Shown here in pieces: positions 33,610 through 45,300 of a DNA stretch of 64,000 bases. This stretch comes from Macrothele yani (taxonomy: Eukaryota > Arthropoda > Arachnida > Araneae > Macrothelidae). The notes beneath the pieces are model-generated. The model was not told the DNA's origin and searched no databases. It saw only the letters and a program-made list of their open reading frames with translations. The translations under genes and the position numbers were made by a program. Location: assembly GCA_039090855.1 (NCBI GenBank), contig CM076991.1:73163349-73227348 (forward strand). The letters run 5' to 3'. Position 1 is the stretch's first letter. Each line of letters opens with the position of its first letter.

Positions 33610-34422
33610 CACTGGCGGAAAGAGAAAAAGAACACCAAGAAGAAATTGGCGGACGATCATGAAATTTACATATGTTAATGGGGTCGAGTTTACGTAGGTG
33701 TGATGTTAATTTCGGGACCAACCGGTGAGCGCTTACGCCACAGCACGGCATAATATGCAAATTATCGTCGGTAGTATCTTAGGAGTACGGCGAAGTGAAT
33801 GTAATAAGTCGTCGGCGTACGGACACGTGCGAAGACCCTTAAAAAGCTGCAATGGCGGGGCATGGAAGACGTGTACGATTTCAGAAGTTATGGGACTTTG
33901 AGCGAGGTCGTCTAGTCGGACTCCGCGAGGCCGGGTGGTCGTATCGTCGTGTTGCGGAGCGAATTCGACGGGAAGTATCGGTGGTGGTACGATGGTGGCG
34001 TAGATGATCCGAGGAACATTCCCACACGAGAAGATGTGGAACCGGGAGTCACAGACGGACTGATGAGCGGACCGATCGATGCATAAGAAGAGCGGCGTTG
34101 TCAAGCAGAACATCCACTGTGACGCAAATCCGAGCTGCCGTTGCACGTGAGGTGACTGTGCGAACAATCCGCAACGGTCTACTGGATGCAGGACTACGTG
34201 CACGTGTGCCTCTAGCATGTGTACCTCTGACTCCAGCCCACCGTCAGGAACGGCTGCAGTGGTAGCGCCAACGTCTGCACTGGAGAACGCAATGGCGATC
34301 TGTCGTGTTCAGCGATGAAAGCAGATTCTGCTTGGGAACCTCCGAAGGCCGTATGCGTGTTCGCAGACGCACAGGGGAGCGTCTCCACCCTTCTTGCATC
34401 GGCCAGCGACACACAGGGCGTA
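33610..34422 (+). mobile_element. left half of a Tc1-like element split by element A
   Basis: The terminus CACTGGCGGAAAGAGAAAAA follows TA at 33608-33609. The other terminus, (TTTTTCCACTTTCCGCCAGTG), is at 50356, followed by TA. The two halves (813 and 608 bp after removing the duplication) make a 1421-bp Tc1 of normal length. The break is at GGCGTA, which is present at both junctions. This half carries the 5' part of the gene. Confidence 0.93.
33852..34422 (+). pseudogene. Tc1-type transposase, N-terminal and first catalytic part
   Basis: The start is the ATG at 33852 (MAGHGRRVRFQKLWDFERGR), followed by LREAGWSYRRVAERIRREVS as the helix-turn-helix. A TGA at 34002 interrupts it, as does a TAG near 34264. 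The second half reads VTQIRAAVAREVTVRTIRNG, VPLTPAHRQERLQW, then VFSDESRFCLGTSEGRMRV with the first catalytic aspartate. It ends in RCIGQRHTGR-like sequence (here SCIGQRHTG) exactly where element A begins. The continuation TPGLLVWGAISYHSRTQ is at 49745. Confidence 0.88.
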
Positions 34423-34439
34423 AGTAGTAGGGGGGACTT

Positions 34440-34970
34440 GGGCGGCGGAAGTGACGTCACATGTGGGCGTGGTAAACTTCCGGAAGTGACGTCACGAATG
34501 CGCTTCCCGTAGACGTCCACGGGAAACTTTTCTTCCGGTGGCAACGGTGGGCGTGGTCGTTGGTGTCCGCCATTTTTTACTGCATGACGTCACCTTGACG
34601 TCGACGAAGCCATTTTTAATTCTGGGAAATTTCTCTGCCATTTTTTATTTTTTGGGGAATTTCCCAATCTGTTTTCGGGTGATGGTGGTAAATTTAATTG
34701 TAAGTGGACTCGGGAAAATGTTTTTCAACCATGGATTTATTATCGAAAAAGAGCGACGACGAGGTTTGGAACCAGTTGGATTCGAACTCGGGCCGTTTAG
34801 GTGGAAGCCAAATGCTATACCGATTCGGCCGACAAATCTTTGGTAGGGTTAGTCGAAAGGATTAAGACATGTGGTTGCGTATGGGGGAAGACTGCCTGAG
34901 GGGATTTGCAGTTGGCCGTCTTACGATGAATACAGGAAGGAGGGCGTATTAGGAGTTGACGTCATTTGAG
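34440..34970. promoter_or_regulatory. CRE/ETS/YY1-like motif cluster at the tip of element A
   Basis: TGACGTCA occurs four times (34452, 34487, 34585, 34957). The first two are in the composite CGGAAGTGACGTCAC, an ETS site joined to a CRE. CTTCCGGAAG, CTTCCGGTGG, two GTGGGCGTGG boxes and GCCATTTTT repeats (YY1-like, 34569, 34608, 34637) follow within 200 bp. This tip is strikingly GC-rich against the AT-rich arms. The same cluster is mirrored at 49195-49725 and repeated at 56595-57125. Motif presence is seen directly; promoter activity is inferred. Confidence 0.5.
34757..34845 (-). repeat. tRNA-like stretch in the arm of element A
   Basis: On the minus strand it reads TCGGCCGAATCGGTATAGC, then CATTTGGCTTCCACC, then CGAGTTCGAATCC, which resembles a tRNA D arm, anticodon arm and perfect B box. 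The T stem and acceptor do not pair well. Copies are at about 49325-49415 (plus) and 56930-57000 (minus). Confidence 0.35.
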
Positions 34971-37900
34971 ATTCTGTTAGACACATTAAGCTCCAAGTCT
35001 GATTATTTTTTTTTTCAATAACTTGATCATTTTGCAACGAATTTAGCCCTTATTTTTTCCCCATAATTTCCCATTTTATATACATAATTTTTCAACGTAA
35101 CGATTTTTTTTATTTTCTTTGAGGAGATTTCACGCTTTTTAAACGGACGTACCAACATAAAGCCGTTTCCCAAAGTTTTGTGCTGCAGACATAATCTTAA
35201 AACACGAATGTTTATTAATGTACTTACGTGTTCATGGCATTTTCTGTTACATTTGTTAACAATGTACCTTTTTCCGCCATAAAAGCCGCAATGTTTTATA
35301 CATAATTAAAATATATTTTTTATGTTTTCGTATTTTCTTTATGATTAATCAGTGAAATGTACCTTTTAATGCATTATCTTAATCTACTTTTTTTCTAAAT
35401 GCTTGCATACTCGTTAAACTTCTCGATGTACCATCATTATTTTATTTTCTTACTTTTCAATCTAACAACTACTTTTATCGAGGCTTTATTTTTTTCTGAT
35501 TTAAACAAGCAAACGTTTCTTCATTATTATTTCTTTTTCCTACGCAAAGAACTTTTCTTACTTGCTTTTAATGTATGACTTAATCTGGTTTTCTATATAG
35601 CTGTTTCATGTTTGCGCAAGAAATATACAGATCTATAGCAGATATACATAAAATTCGCTCGTAACAGTATGTTTTTTTTTTCAGATTTAAACCAACATAC
35701 GTTTTTTAACGACTTGATATCTGTTCCATAAGATGTGACAAAACTTCAGATTTTTAATTTTTTTCCCTCTGAAACTGTTTTTTTTTTTACTTGCTTTTAA
35801 TGTATGGTTTAATCTATTTTTCTATCTTACTTTTCTATATGTGTACAAGAAATATACGGATCTATGGTGGTTAAAATTCGATTGAAACAATATTTTCTCC
35901 ATTCTTACTGTACTTTTACATTTCTTTCTAACAGACGTTTTTTCTTCTCAATTCCCGCTATCTAACTTAATCTATGTTTTGAATATCATTCTATGTCCGC
36001 GTATTCGTCCATTATTTTATTTCAAACTTTGCTAACTGCTTCATACTTATATTCTGACTTTATTTTTTTCATTTCAAGCAACGTTTCTTAACGACTTGAA
36101 TTTCCGGATGTGACAAAACTTCAGATTTATTTTTTCTCCTCTTAAACTATTTTTTTCTTACTTGCTTTTAAATGTGACTTAACTTATTTTTTACATCGCT
36201 GTTTCGTGTATGTACGAGAAATATACAGATCTATAGCAGTTAAACATTCGATTGAAACAGTATTTTCTTTATTTTTACTTTATTTTTACGTTTCTTTCTG
36301 ACAAACATTTTTTTTTTCACATTTTTCCCCATATTTAACTCAATTTTGTGTTTTCGAATATCATTCTATGTTCACGTATTCGTCCATTGTCTTTTTTTCT
36401 AACTTTACACTTCATTCTTACTGTATTTTTTCCATTTAATTTCAACCAACGTTTCTTAACGACTTGATATCTGTTCTACAAGATGTGACGAAACTTCAGA
36501 TTTTTAATTTTTTCCCTCTGAAACTGTGTTTTCTTACTTGCTTTTAATGTACGGTTTAATCTATTTTTCTATCTCGCTTTTCTATGTGTGTACAAGAAAT
36601 ACACGGATCTATAGTAGTTAAAATTCAATTGATTTCTTCATTCTTACTGTATTTTTCCATTTCTTTTCATTTACAGTATTTAAAATTCAATTGAAACAAT
36701 ATTTTCTCCATTTTTACCGTATTTTTACATTTCTTTCTAACATACGTTTTTTCTTCTCAATTCCCGCTATCTAACTTAATCTATGTTTTGAATATCATTC
36801 TATGTTCACGCATTCGTCCATTATTTTATTTCAAACTTTGCAAACTGCCTCATATTTATATTCTGACCTTATTATTTTTCATTTCAACCAACGTTTCTTA
36901 ACGACTTGAATTTCCAGATGTGACAAAACTTCAGATTTATTTTTCTCCTCTTAAACTATTTTTTCTTACTTGCTTTAAATGTGACCTAATTTATTTTTTT
37001 CATCGCTGTTTCGTGTATGTACAAGAAATACACAGATCTATAGCAGTTAAAAAATTCGATTGAAACAATATTTTCTTTATTTTTACATTTCTTTCTGACA
37101 AACATTTTTTTTTCACATTTTCCCCTATTTAACTTAATTTTGTGTGTTTGAATATCATTCTATGTTCACGATTCAGACTTTATTTTTTCATTTCATTTCA
37201 ACCAACCTTTCTTAACGACTTGATATCACAAGATGAAGCAAAACTTCAGATATTTTTTTTGTTTCTTCATTTTTTTCAAAACTCACTTTTAAGTATTCCT
37301 AAAAGCTTACATTTATGAGAAATATACAGATCTGTAGTGGTAAAAATTGGACTGCAACAGTATTTTCTTTATTCCAACTTTACGTTTCTATTTCTTTTCA
37401 ACAGGCGTTTCTTCATTATTATTTCTTCTTCATATGTAAGCAACTTTTCTTTCTTTCTTTTAATGTATAACTTAATAAATTTTTCTATCTTACCTTTTTC
37501 GTGGGTATACGAGAAATATACAGATCTATGACAATTAAAATTCGATTGTATTAGTATTTTCTTTACTATGACTTTATTTTTTCATTTTCATTTGAGTAAA
37601 ACGTTTCTTAACAACTTGATATCACAAGATGTACCAAACACTTCAGATTTTTGTTTCCCTCACTTTCCAACTCACTTTCCAACTCACTTTTAAGTATTCC
37701 TAAAAAACCTGCATGTATGTGAAATATTCATATTTTTTCATTCTATCCTAATTTGCTATACTTTTCTTTAACTAACCCAACAGGAAAAGCATTCATTGTC
37801 AAGACATTCATTCCTAAAGCATTCTTTCTTACGATAAAATTTATATTCTTTGCAATATATTTTCAGTATATTTTTTCCAAATCAACAGAAAAAAACATTC

Positions 37901-40900
37901 ATTCTGGAGACATAGCGACCAAGTCCGTACTTCCACTAAACATCATATTCTTAGCAAACATTTTTTCCCCTACATAGCAATTTCTTAACTCACCAGAAAA
38001 GCAGCTATTCTCAACATGTAGCTAAAATATCGAATTTCTCCAAACAAATGTAATAATTTTTTAAGAAAGACTTAGTTCTTTTCTCTGTATAACGACTTAA
38101 TCTATTTTTCGAAAAACTGTTCTGCGTTTACGTATTTTGTTTAACTTTGCTTTACACTGTACTTCGATTTTTTTCTTCGTAGTACTTTTTTCCTGTTTCA
38201 TTCCAACAAACTTGTTTCTTTTCGACTCGATCACTCTCATATTTCCATACAAACTTTCCTAATATCAGAAATGTAACAAAAACTTCAGATATATTTTTTA
38301 ACTTTAGAATAAGTCTCCCCGACATTTTTTATCATGACATAAACTAAAATTTCATACTTTCCCCAAAATAATTTTCTTAATGAGTTGTTTTTACACCTTT
38401 TTCATGTAGACAGGAGAAAAATAAAGAATGCTTAGATAATAATATAATTTCTCAAACATAAAAGTACGTTTAAATAGAAGTCAGCATTCTGGTCGTTTGA
38501 GTTATTTCAGCATACAGAAGGGAAAAAAGCAATTATAAAAATTAATATGCGTATGGAAAATAGATCTCAGCAATGGAACAAGGTTGGATGATATTAACAT
38601 ATTCATTTTAGTAAAGTTGTGAAAGATTTTTAGTTCTCTAAAGATACAATGCGAGAAAAAATGCTGTTGGGTAAAAGTTGCTGAATAAGTTAAATGATTT
38701 TTATATTTTGCAGGAAAAATGCAAAGAAGCTTATCTTAATGCATTTTTTTTTATTAAGAAACAAAATACAAATAAACAAAAACGTTGACAATAAAATAAA
38801 GTTTTGTGACACAAAGGATGAAGACATGTAAAATAAAAAAATAAATAAGAAAAGAACAAATATTGGTGATCAAGCCAAGCTGAATGATATAACCACAATC
38901 CTGTTAATGAAACTGTGGAAGATTCTCAAAATACACGGTGAGAGAAAAACAATACTTCTGAAGAACAAATAAAATCAATAAAGATGTCACGTGTGAAGCA
39001 AAAATTATGGCTCAAAAGCAGTGAAATTTCTGAACAGTTGAGCATAGTTAGAGATAAAACATTTGCAGTACTCACAAAAGCTTCATATTTTGTGTCACTT
39101 GGACGAAAATGGCAATCCTCCTGTGCTTGTCTTTAATCTTTCGCGAGAATTAGCATATACCGCACTACGTATGAGCTTCGTTTATCGAGATGTATTTGCT
39201 CAATCAGTGTGAAATGGGCGAAATTCTTGATTGTATCTTTACTTCCAAGTTTGCACGATTTTAATTTTCTTAGAAACAACACGGACATTTACAGTCCACA
39301 ATAAATTTCATTCGCACAAATTACATTTCTTTTGGATAAGTTCGGGTTTTTTTAAATCAAAAACGGGTGCGAAAAAATTTTAAGTTGAAAACATTGCTGA
39401 TTGTTAAGATTCAATGGATTTTCTAAGCGAGGATTTGCTGTGTGTGAATGAGAAAGATTTCGAGTTCCTAGAGAAAGTGATTTTCCTGAAGACGGTTGAA
39501 ACCACAGTCTTTATTACCTTATTAGATTGAAGATGAACTTGTCTCCACTGAAAATTCTTGGTCAGTCAAGGAAGGATTCGGTGACAATAAATTGATTCAA
39601 TCAGGGCCAAGAAGAGTTCAACACAATAACAGAGTATATCTCAAATGCTTTAAAAGTTTTCTCCTTTGTAAAACTGCCTGTAGTTTTCGTGAAACTTCTT
39701 TTTTCTAACATTCGTGCTTGAAATTTGTGGAGCCTTTTTACTTTTTTCTGAAGTTTATTTGTCGAAAATTTCCTTTGTTCTTTTTCATTTTGGTAAACGT
39801 TTTTCCTTTGAAAGCTTTCATTTTTGTAAATTTTACTGTTTAAAACCTTTTTCCGAAACGTTTTCTCTTTAACTTTTAATGGCTATTTTACTGGGTTTTT
39901 AATCCGCAATGTCCTTCCTAAAACATCATTGTAAATCGTTTTTACATTTTCTCTTTGAGACTTATTTTTCGTAATGTTTTTTTCTTAAAACTTTTGGTAA
40001 ACACGTTTTTTTACTTTTCTTTATAAACGTTACTCTTTGTAAATTATTCTTTCGTACTGCTTTCCTAAATCTTAAGTTTATCCTTTGAACTCTCCGTACG
40101 AACGTTTTTATTTTTATTTTTAAACATTACTGTTTGTAAATTATTCTTTCGTATTGCTTTTCTAAATTTTCTGTTTTTGCTAAAACTTTTTTTTTCGAAA
40201 TCTCTTACTTTTTGAGGAAAGCTTATTTCACAAAATTTTTTCACTTAAGTTTTGGTAAACACATTTTTGTTTTTAATGGCAAACCTTACTATTTTGTAAA
40301 TATTTTTTCTGTAATACGTTTTTACCGAATATTCGTGCTTAAAACATTTTGGGAATACCTTTTTGCTTTTTTATAACGTTTATTTGTCTTAATATTTTCT
40401 TCCAAAGCTATTTTTGTTTCTTCTTTTTGGTAAACTTTTTTCCTTTGCCAGTTTTCGTTTCATGTACTTTACTGTTTTAAAACATTTTTCCGAAAAAACT
40501 TTTCTAAACCTTTAAATGATAATATTACCGTTTTTGTAAATCATTTTTTCGCAAAGTTCTTCCTAAAACGATTTTTTTACCATTTCTGTTTGTGACTTAT
40601 TTTTTTGTTTTTCCTTAAAACTTTTGGTAAGCACGTATTTTATTTTTCTCTGTAAACGTTACAATTTGTGAATTATTCTTTCGTACTGCTTTTCTAAACC
40701 TTACGGTTTTCCTTTAAAACTTTCGGTAAGAACGTCTTTATTTTTTTTTTAAACATTACACTTTTTACATTATTCTTTCGTACTCCTTTTTCTAAATCTT
40801 CTGTTTTTTCTTAAAACTTTTTTTGAAATCTCTTACTTTTTCAGTAAAACTTATTGCATAAAAATTTTTCACTTAAGTTTTTGGTGAACACATTTTTGTT

Positions 40901-42071
40901 TTTAAATGCAACCACTACTGTTTTGAAGATATTTTTCCTGTAATAAGTTTTCACAATTTTTGTAAAAACTTTTTCCATTTTTTTATTACAAAATATTTTC
41001 ACAAAAATTTAAAATTTTTGGCAAACCATTTTATTTTATTTTTAAACTTTACTGTTTTGTAAATAATTTCCTTGCAATGTGTTCACATTAACTTTTGTAA
41101 AAACTTTTTTCGACAAAATTTATTTTCGTAAAGTTTTTTGTTTTACTAAAGTTTGTAGGAAACGAATTTTATTTTTACTTTTAAACTTTACTGTTTTGCA
41201 TATTTTAATTCTTGTAAAAACCTTTTTTTCCGATAAAATTTAATTTAGTAAAATTCTGTATTACTAAAAACTGTAGGAATCATACTTTTATTTTTTGTTT
41301 TAAACTTTACTGTTTCGCACATAATTTTTTTGTAATGGGTTTTCGTAAAAACTTTTTTTTCAGTTAAACTTATTTTCCCTAAAAATTTTTGGTAAACACC
41401 TTTTTACTTTTTATTTGCAAATTAAATAATTTCAGTAAAATGTTTTTTAGTAAAACTCATTTTTCTTAGCCTTTCCACTAAACCCTCAGGTAGCCACTTT
41501 ATTTTAAGTAAGCTTTTTACTGTTTTTATTTTCTGTATTGTGTTTTCATAATTTTTATACAAAATTTTTCAGTAAAACGTTTAGTGAAATACCCCGTAGC
41601 CATTCAACTTAAAAGTTTCAATGATATGCATACAGTCTGAATTAGATCGCATGGCTGGTGTTTTAAAGAAAACTGTTGACGGAAAGAGATCTTAGTTTTA
41701 ATCAAATAGTTTCCTTTATTTTTTAACAAAGGAAATTAAATGGAAAGTCAACACACTCGCGGGGAATGTTTTGTTCCATGATATCAGCCCATCTCCAGAA
41801 TGATGTGCTAACAACAACAACAGCAAAAAAAAAAAACAAAAAAAAAACACAAAAAAATTACATACCCACAGATTCACAATTTAGCGATGTACCCCTGCAC
41901 TACATAAGATTCCGGATCTTGGTAAAACAATGCAGCACAGCACCGTTGTTTCCGTTGTCACCCTCACATTCTTATTCTTCGATGACGAGTGAACTTGGCT
42001 GACTTTCAATGAAATTCAGTATCCGCGTTTCTTTTTACTTCCTCTAAGAAAATCCCAATTCCCTTTCCCTT

Positions 42072-42121
42072 GGCAACAGTTCTTCGCTTTTATGAAGTCA
42101 GCTTTCGAATAAAGAACAGGC
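42072..42121. other. spacer at the centre of the element A palindrome
   Basis: Only 50 nt separate the arms. Within it GTTCTT and AAGAAC can pair, so the hairpin may continue further. It starts GGCAACAGTTC and has no coding content. Confidence 0.85.
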
Positions 42122-42346
42122 AAGGGAAAAGGAATTGGGATTTTCTTAAGAGGAAGTAAAAAGAAACGCGGATACTGAATTTCATTGAAAGTCAGCCAAG
42201 TTCACTCGTCATCGAAGAATAAGAATGTGAGGGTGACAACGGAAACAACGGTGCTGTGCTGCATTGTTTTACCAAGATCCGGAATCTTATGTAGTGCAGG
42301 GAAATTTTTCGCTAAATTGTGAATCTGTGGGTATGTAATTTTTGTG

Positions 42347-42378
<32 letters not shown>

Positions 42379-45300
42379 GTTGTTAGCACATCATTCTGGA
42401 GATGGGCTGATATCATGGAACAAAACATTTCCCGCAGTGTGTTGACTTTCCATTTAATTTCCTTTGTTAAAAATAAAAAGGAAACTATTTGATTAAAACT
42501 AAGATCTCTTTACGTCAACAGTTTTCTTTTAAAACACCAGCCATGCGATCTAATTCAGACTGTATGCATATCATTGAAACTTTTAAGTTGAATGGCTACG
42601 AAGTATTTCACTAAACGTTTTACTGAAAAATTTTGTATAAAAATTATGAAAACACAATACAGAAAATAAAAAACAGTAAAAAGCTTACTTAAAATAAAGT
42701 GGCTAACTGAGGGTTTGAATGGAAAACTAAGAAAAATGAGTTTTACTAAAAAAACATTTTACTGAAATTATTTAATTTGCAAATAAAAAGTAAAAAAGGT
42801 GTTTACCAAAATTTTTAGGGAAAATAAGTTTAACTGAAAAAAGTTTTTACGAAAACCCATTACAAAAAAATTATGTGCGAAACAATAAAGTTTAAAACAA
42901 AAAAATAAAAGTATGATTCCTACAGTTTTTAGTAATACAGAATTTTACGAAATTAAATTTTATCGGAAAAAAAGGTTTTTACAAGAATTAAAATATGCAA
43001 AACAGTAAAGTTTAAAAGCAAAAATAAAATTCGTTTCCTACAAACTTTAGTAAAACAAAAAACTTTACGAAAATAAATTTTGTCGAAAAAAGTTTTTACA
43101 AAAGTTAATGTGAACACATTGCAAGGAAATTATTTACAAAACAGTAAAGTTTAAAAATAAAATAAAATGGTTTGCCAAAAATTTTAAATTTTTGTGAAAA
43201 TATTTTGTAATAAAAAATGGAAAAAGTTTTTACAAAAATTGTGAAAACTTATTACAGGAAAATATCTTCAAAACAGTAGTGCTTGCATTTAAAAAACAAA
43301 AATGTGTTCACCAAAACTTAATTGAAAAATTTTATGCAATAAATTTTACTGAAAAAGTAAGAGATTTCAAAAAAGTTTTAAGAAAAAACAGAAGATTTAG
43401 AAAAAGGAGTACGAAAGAATAATGTAAAAAGTGTAATGTTTAAAAAAAAATAAAGACGTTCTTACCGAAAGTTTTAAAGGAAAACCGTAAGGTTTAGAAA
43501 AGCAGTACGAAAGAATAATTCACAAATTGTAACGTTTACAGAGAAAAATAAAATACGTGCTTACCAAAAGTTTTAAGGAAAAACAAAAAATAAGTCACAA
43601 ACAGAAATGGTAAAAAATCGTTTTAGGAAGAACTTTGCGAAAAAAATGATTTACAAAAACAATAATATTATCATTTAAAGGTTTAGAAAAGTTTTTTCGG
43701 AAAAATGTTTTAAAACAGTAAAGTATATGAAACGAAAACTGGCAAAGGAAAAAAGTTTACCAAAAAGAAGAAACAAAAATAGCTTTGGAAGAAAAATATT
43801 AAGACAAATAAACGTTATAAAAAAGCAAAAATTATTCCCAAAATGTTTTAAGCACGAATATTCAGTAAAAACGTATTACAGAAAAAATATTTACAAAATA
43901 GTAAGGTTTGCCATTAAAAACAAAAATGTGTTTACCAAAACTTAAGTGAAAAATTTTGTGAAATAAGCTTTCCTCAAAAAGTAAGAGATTTCGAAAAAAG
44001 TTTTAGCAAAAACAGAAAATTTAGAAAAGCAATACGAAAGAATGAATTTACAAACAGTAATGTTTAAAAATAAAAATAAAAACGTTCGTACGGAGAGTTC
44101 AAAGGATAAACTTAAGATTTAGGAAAGCAGTACGAAAGAATAATTTACAAAGAGTAACGTTTATAAAGAAAAGTAAAAAAACGTGTTTACCAAAAGTTTT
44201 AAGAAAAACATTACGAAAAATAAGTCTCAAAGAGAAAATGTAAAACGATTTACAATGATGTTTTAGGAAGGACATTGCGGATTAAAAAACCCAGTAAAAT
44301 AGCCATTAAAAGTTAAAGAGAAAACGTTTCGGAAAAAGGTTTTAAACAGTAAAATTTACAAAAATGAAAGCTTTCAAAGGAAAAACGCAAAATGAAAAGA
44401 ACAAAGGAAATTTTCGACAAATAAACTTCAGAAAAAAGTAAAAAGGCTCCACAAATTTTCAAGCACGAATGTTAGAAAAGAAGTTTCACGAAAACTACAG
44501 GCAGTTTTACAAAGGAGAAAACTTTTAAAGCATTTGAGATATACTCTGTTATTGTGTTGAACTCTTCTTGGCCCTGATTGAATCAATTTATTGTCACCGA
44601 ATCCTTCCTTGACTGACCAAGAATTTTCAGTGGAGACAAGTTCATCTTCAATCTAATAAGGTAATAAAGACTGTGGTTTCAACCGTCTTCAGGAAAATCA
44701 CTTTCTCTAGGAACTCGAAATCTTTCTCATTCACACACAGCAAATCCTCGCTTAGAAAATCCATTGAATCTTAACAATCAGCAATGTTTTCAACTTAAAA
44801 TTTTTTCGCACCCGTTTTTGATTTAAAAAAACCCGAACTTATCCAAAAGAAATGTAATTTGTGCGAATGAAATTTATTGTGGACTGTAAATGTCCGTGTT
44901 GTTTCTAAGAAAATTAAAATCGTGCAAACTTGGAAGTAAAGATACAATCAAGAATTTTGCCCATTTCACACTGATTGAGCAAATACATCTCGATAAACGA
45001 AGCTCATACATAGTGCGGTATATGCTAATTCTCGCGAAAGATTAAAGACAAGCACAGGAGGACTGCCATTTTCGTCCAAGTGACACAAAATATGAAGCTT
45101 TTGTGAGTACTGCAAATGTTTTATCTCTAACTATGTTCAACTGTTCAGAAATTTCACTGCTTTTGAGCCATAATTTTTGCTTCACACGTGACATCTTTAT
45201 TGATTTTATTTGTTCTTCAGAAGTATTGTTTTTCTCTCACCGTGTATTTTGAGAATCTTCCACAGTTTCATTAACAGGATTGTGGTTATATCATTCAGCT

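Larger units (their letters stand above)
34423..42071 (+). repeat. left arm of element A
   Basis: From outside to inside: a GC-rich promoter-like tip (34423-34650), a tRNA-like stretch (34760-34840), a T-rich block of degenerate units each marked by AGAAATATACAGATCTATAG (near 35612, 35848, 36216, 36597, 37025, 37318 and 37512), a less repetitive block (38400-39650), a second T-rich array marked by TTTTGGTAAACACGTTTTT-like units (39660-41600), and an inner block with CCAGAATGATGTGCTAACAA. The strand bias is strong, T on this strand throughout. Confidence 0.9.

Noticed and set aside
37337..37531. Phe-rich open frames in the palindrome arms (also 46620-46838 and 59482-59676) resembling membrane proteins
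   Set aside because: T-rich strand composition yields hydrophobic translations by chance; units of the degenerate array do not keep a frame, and the identical frames merely reflect copied arms.
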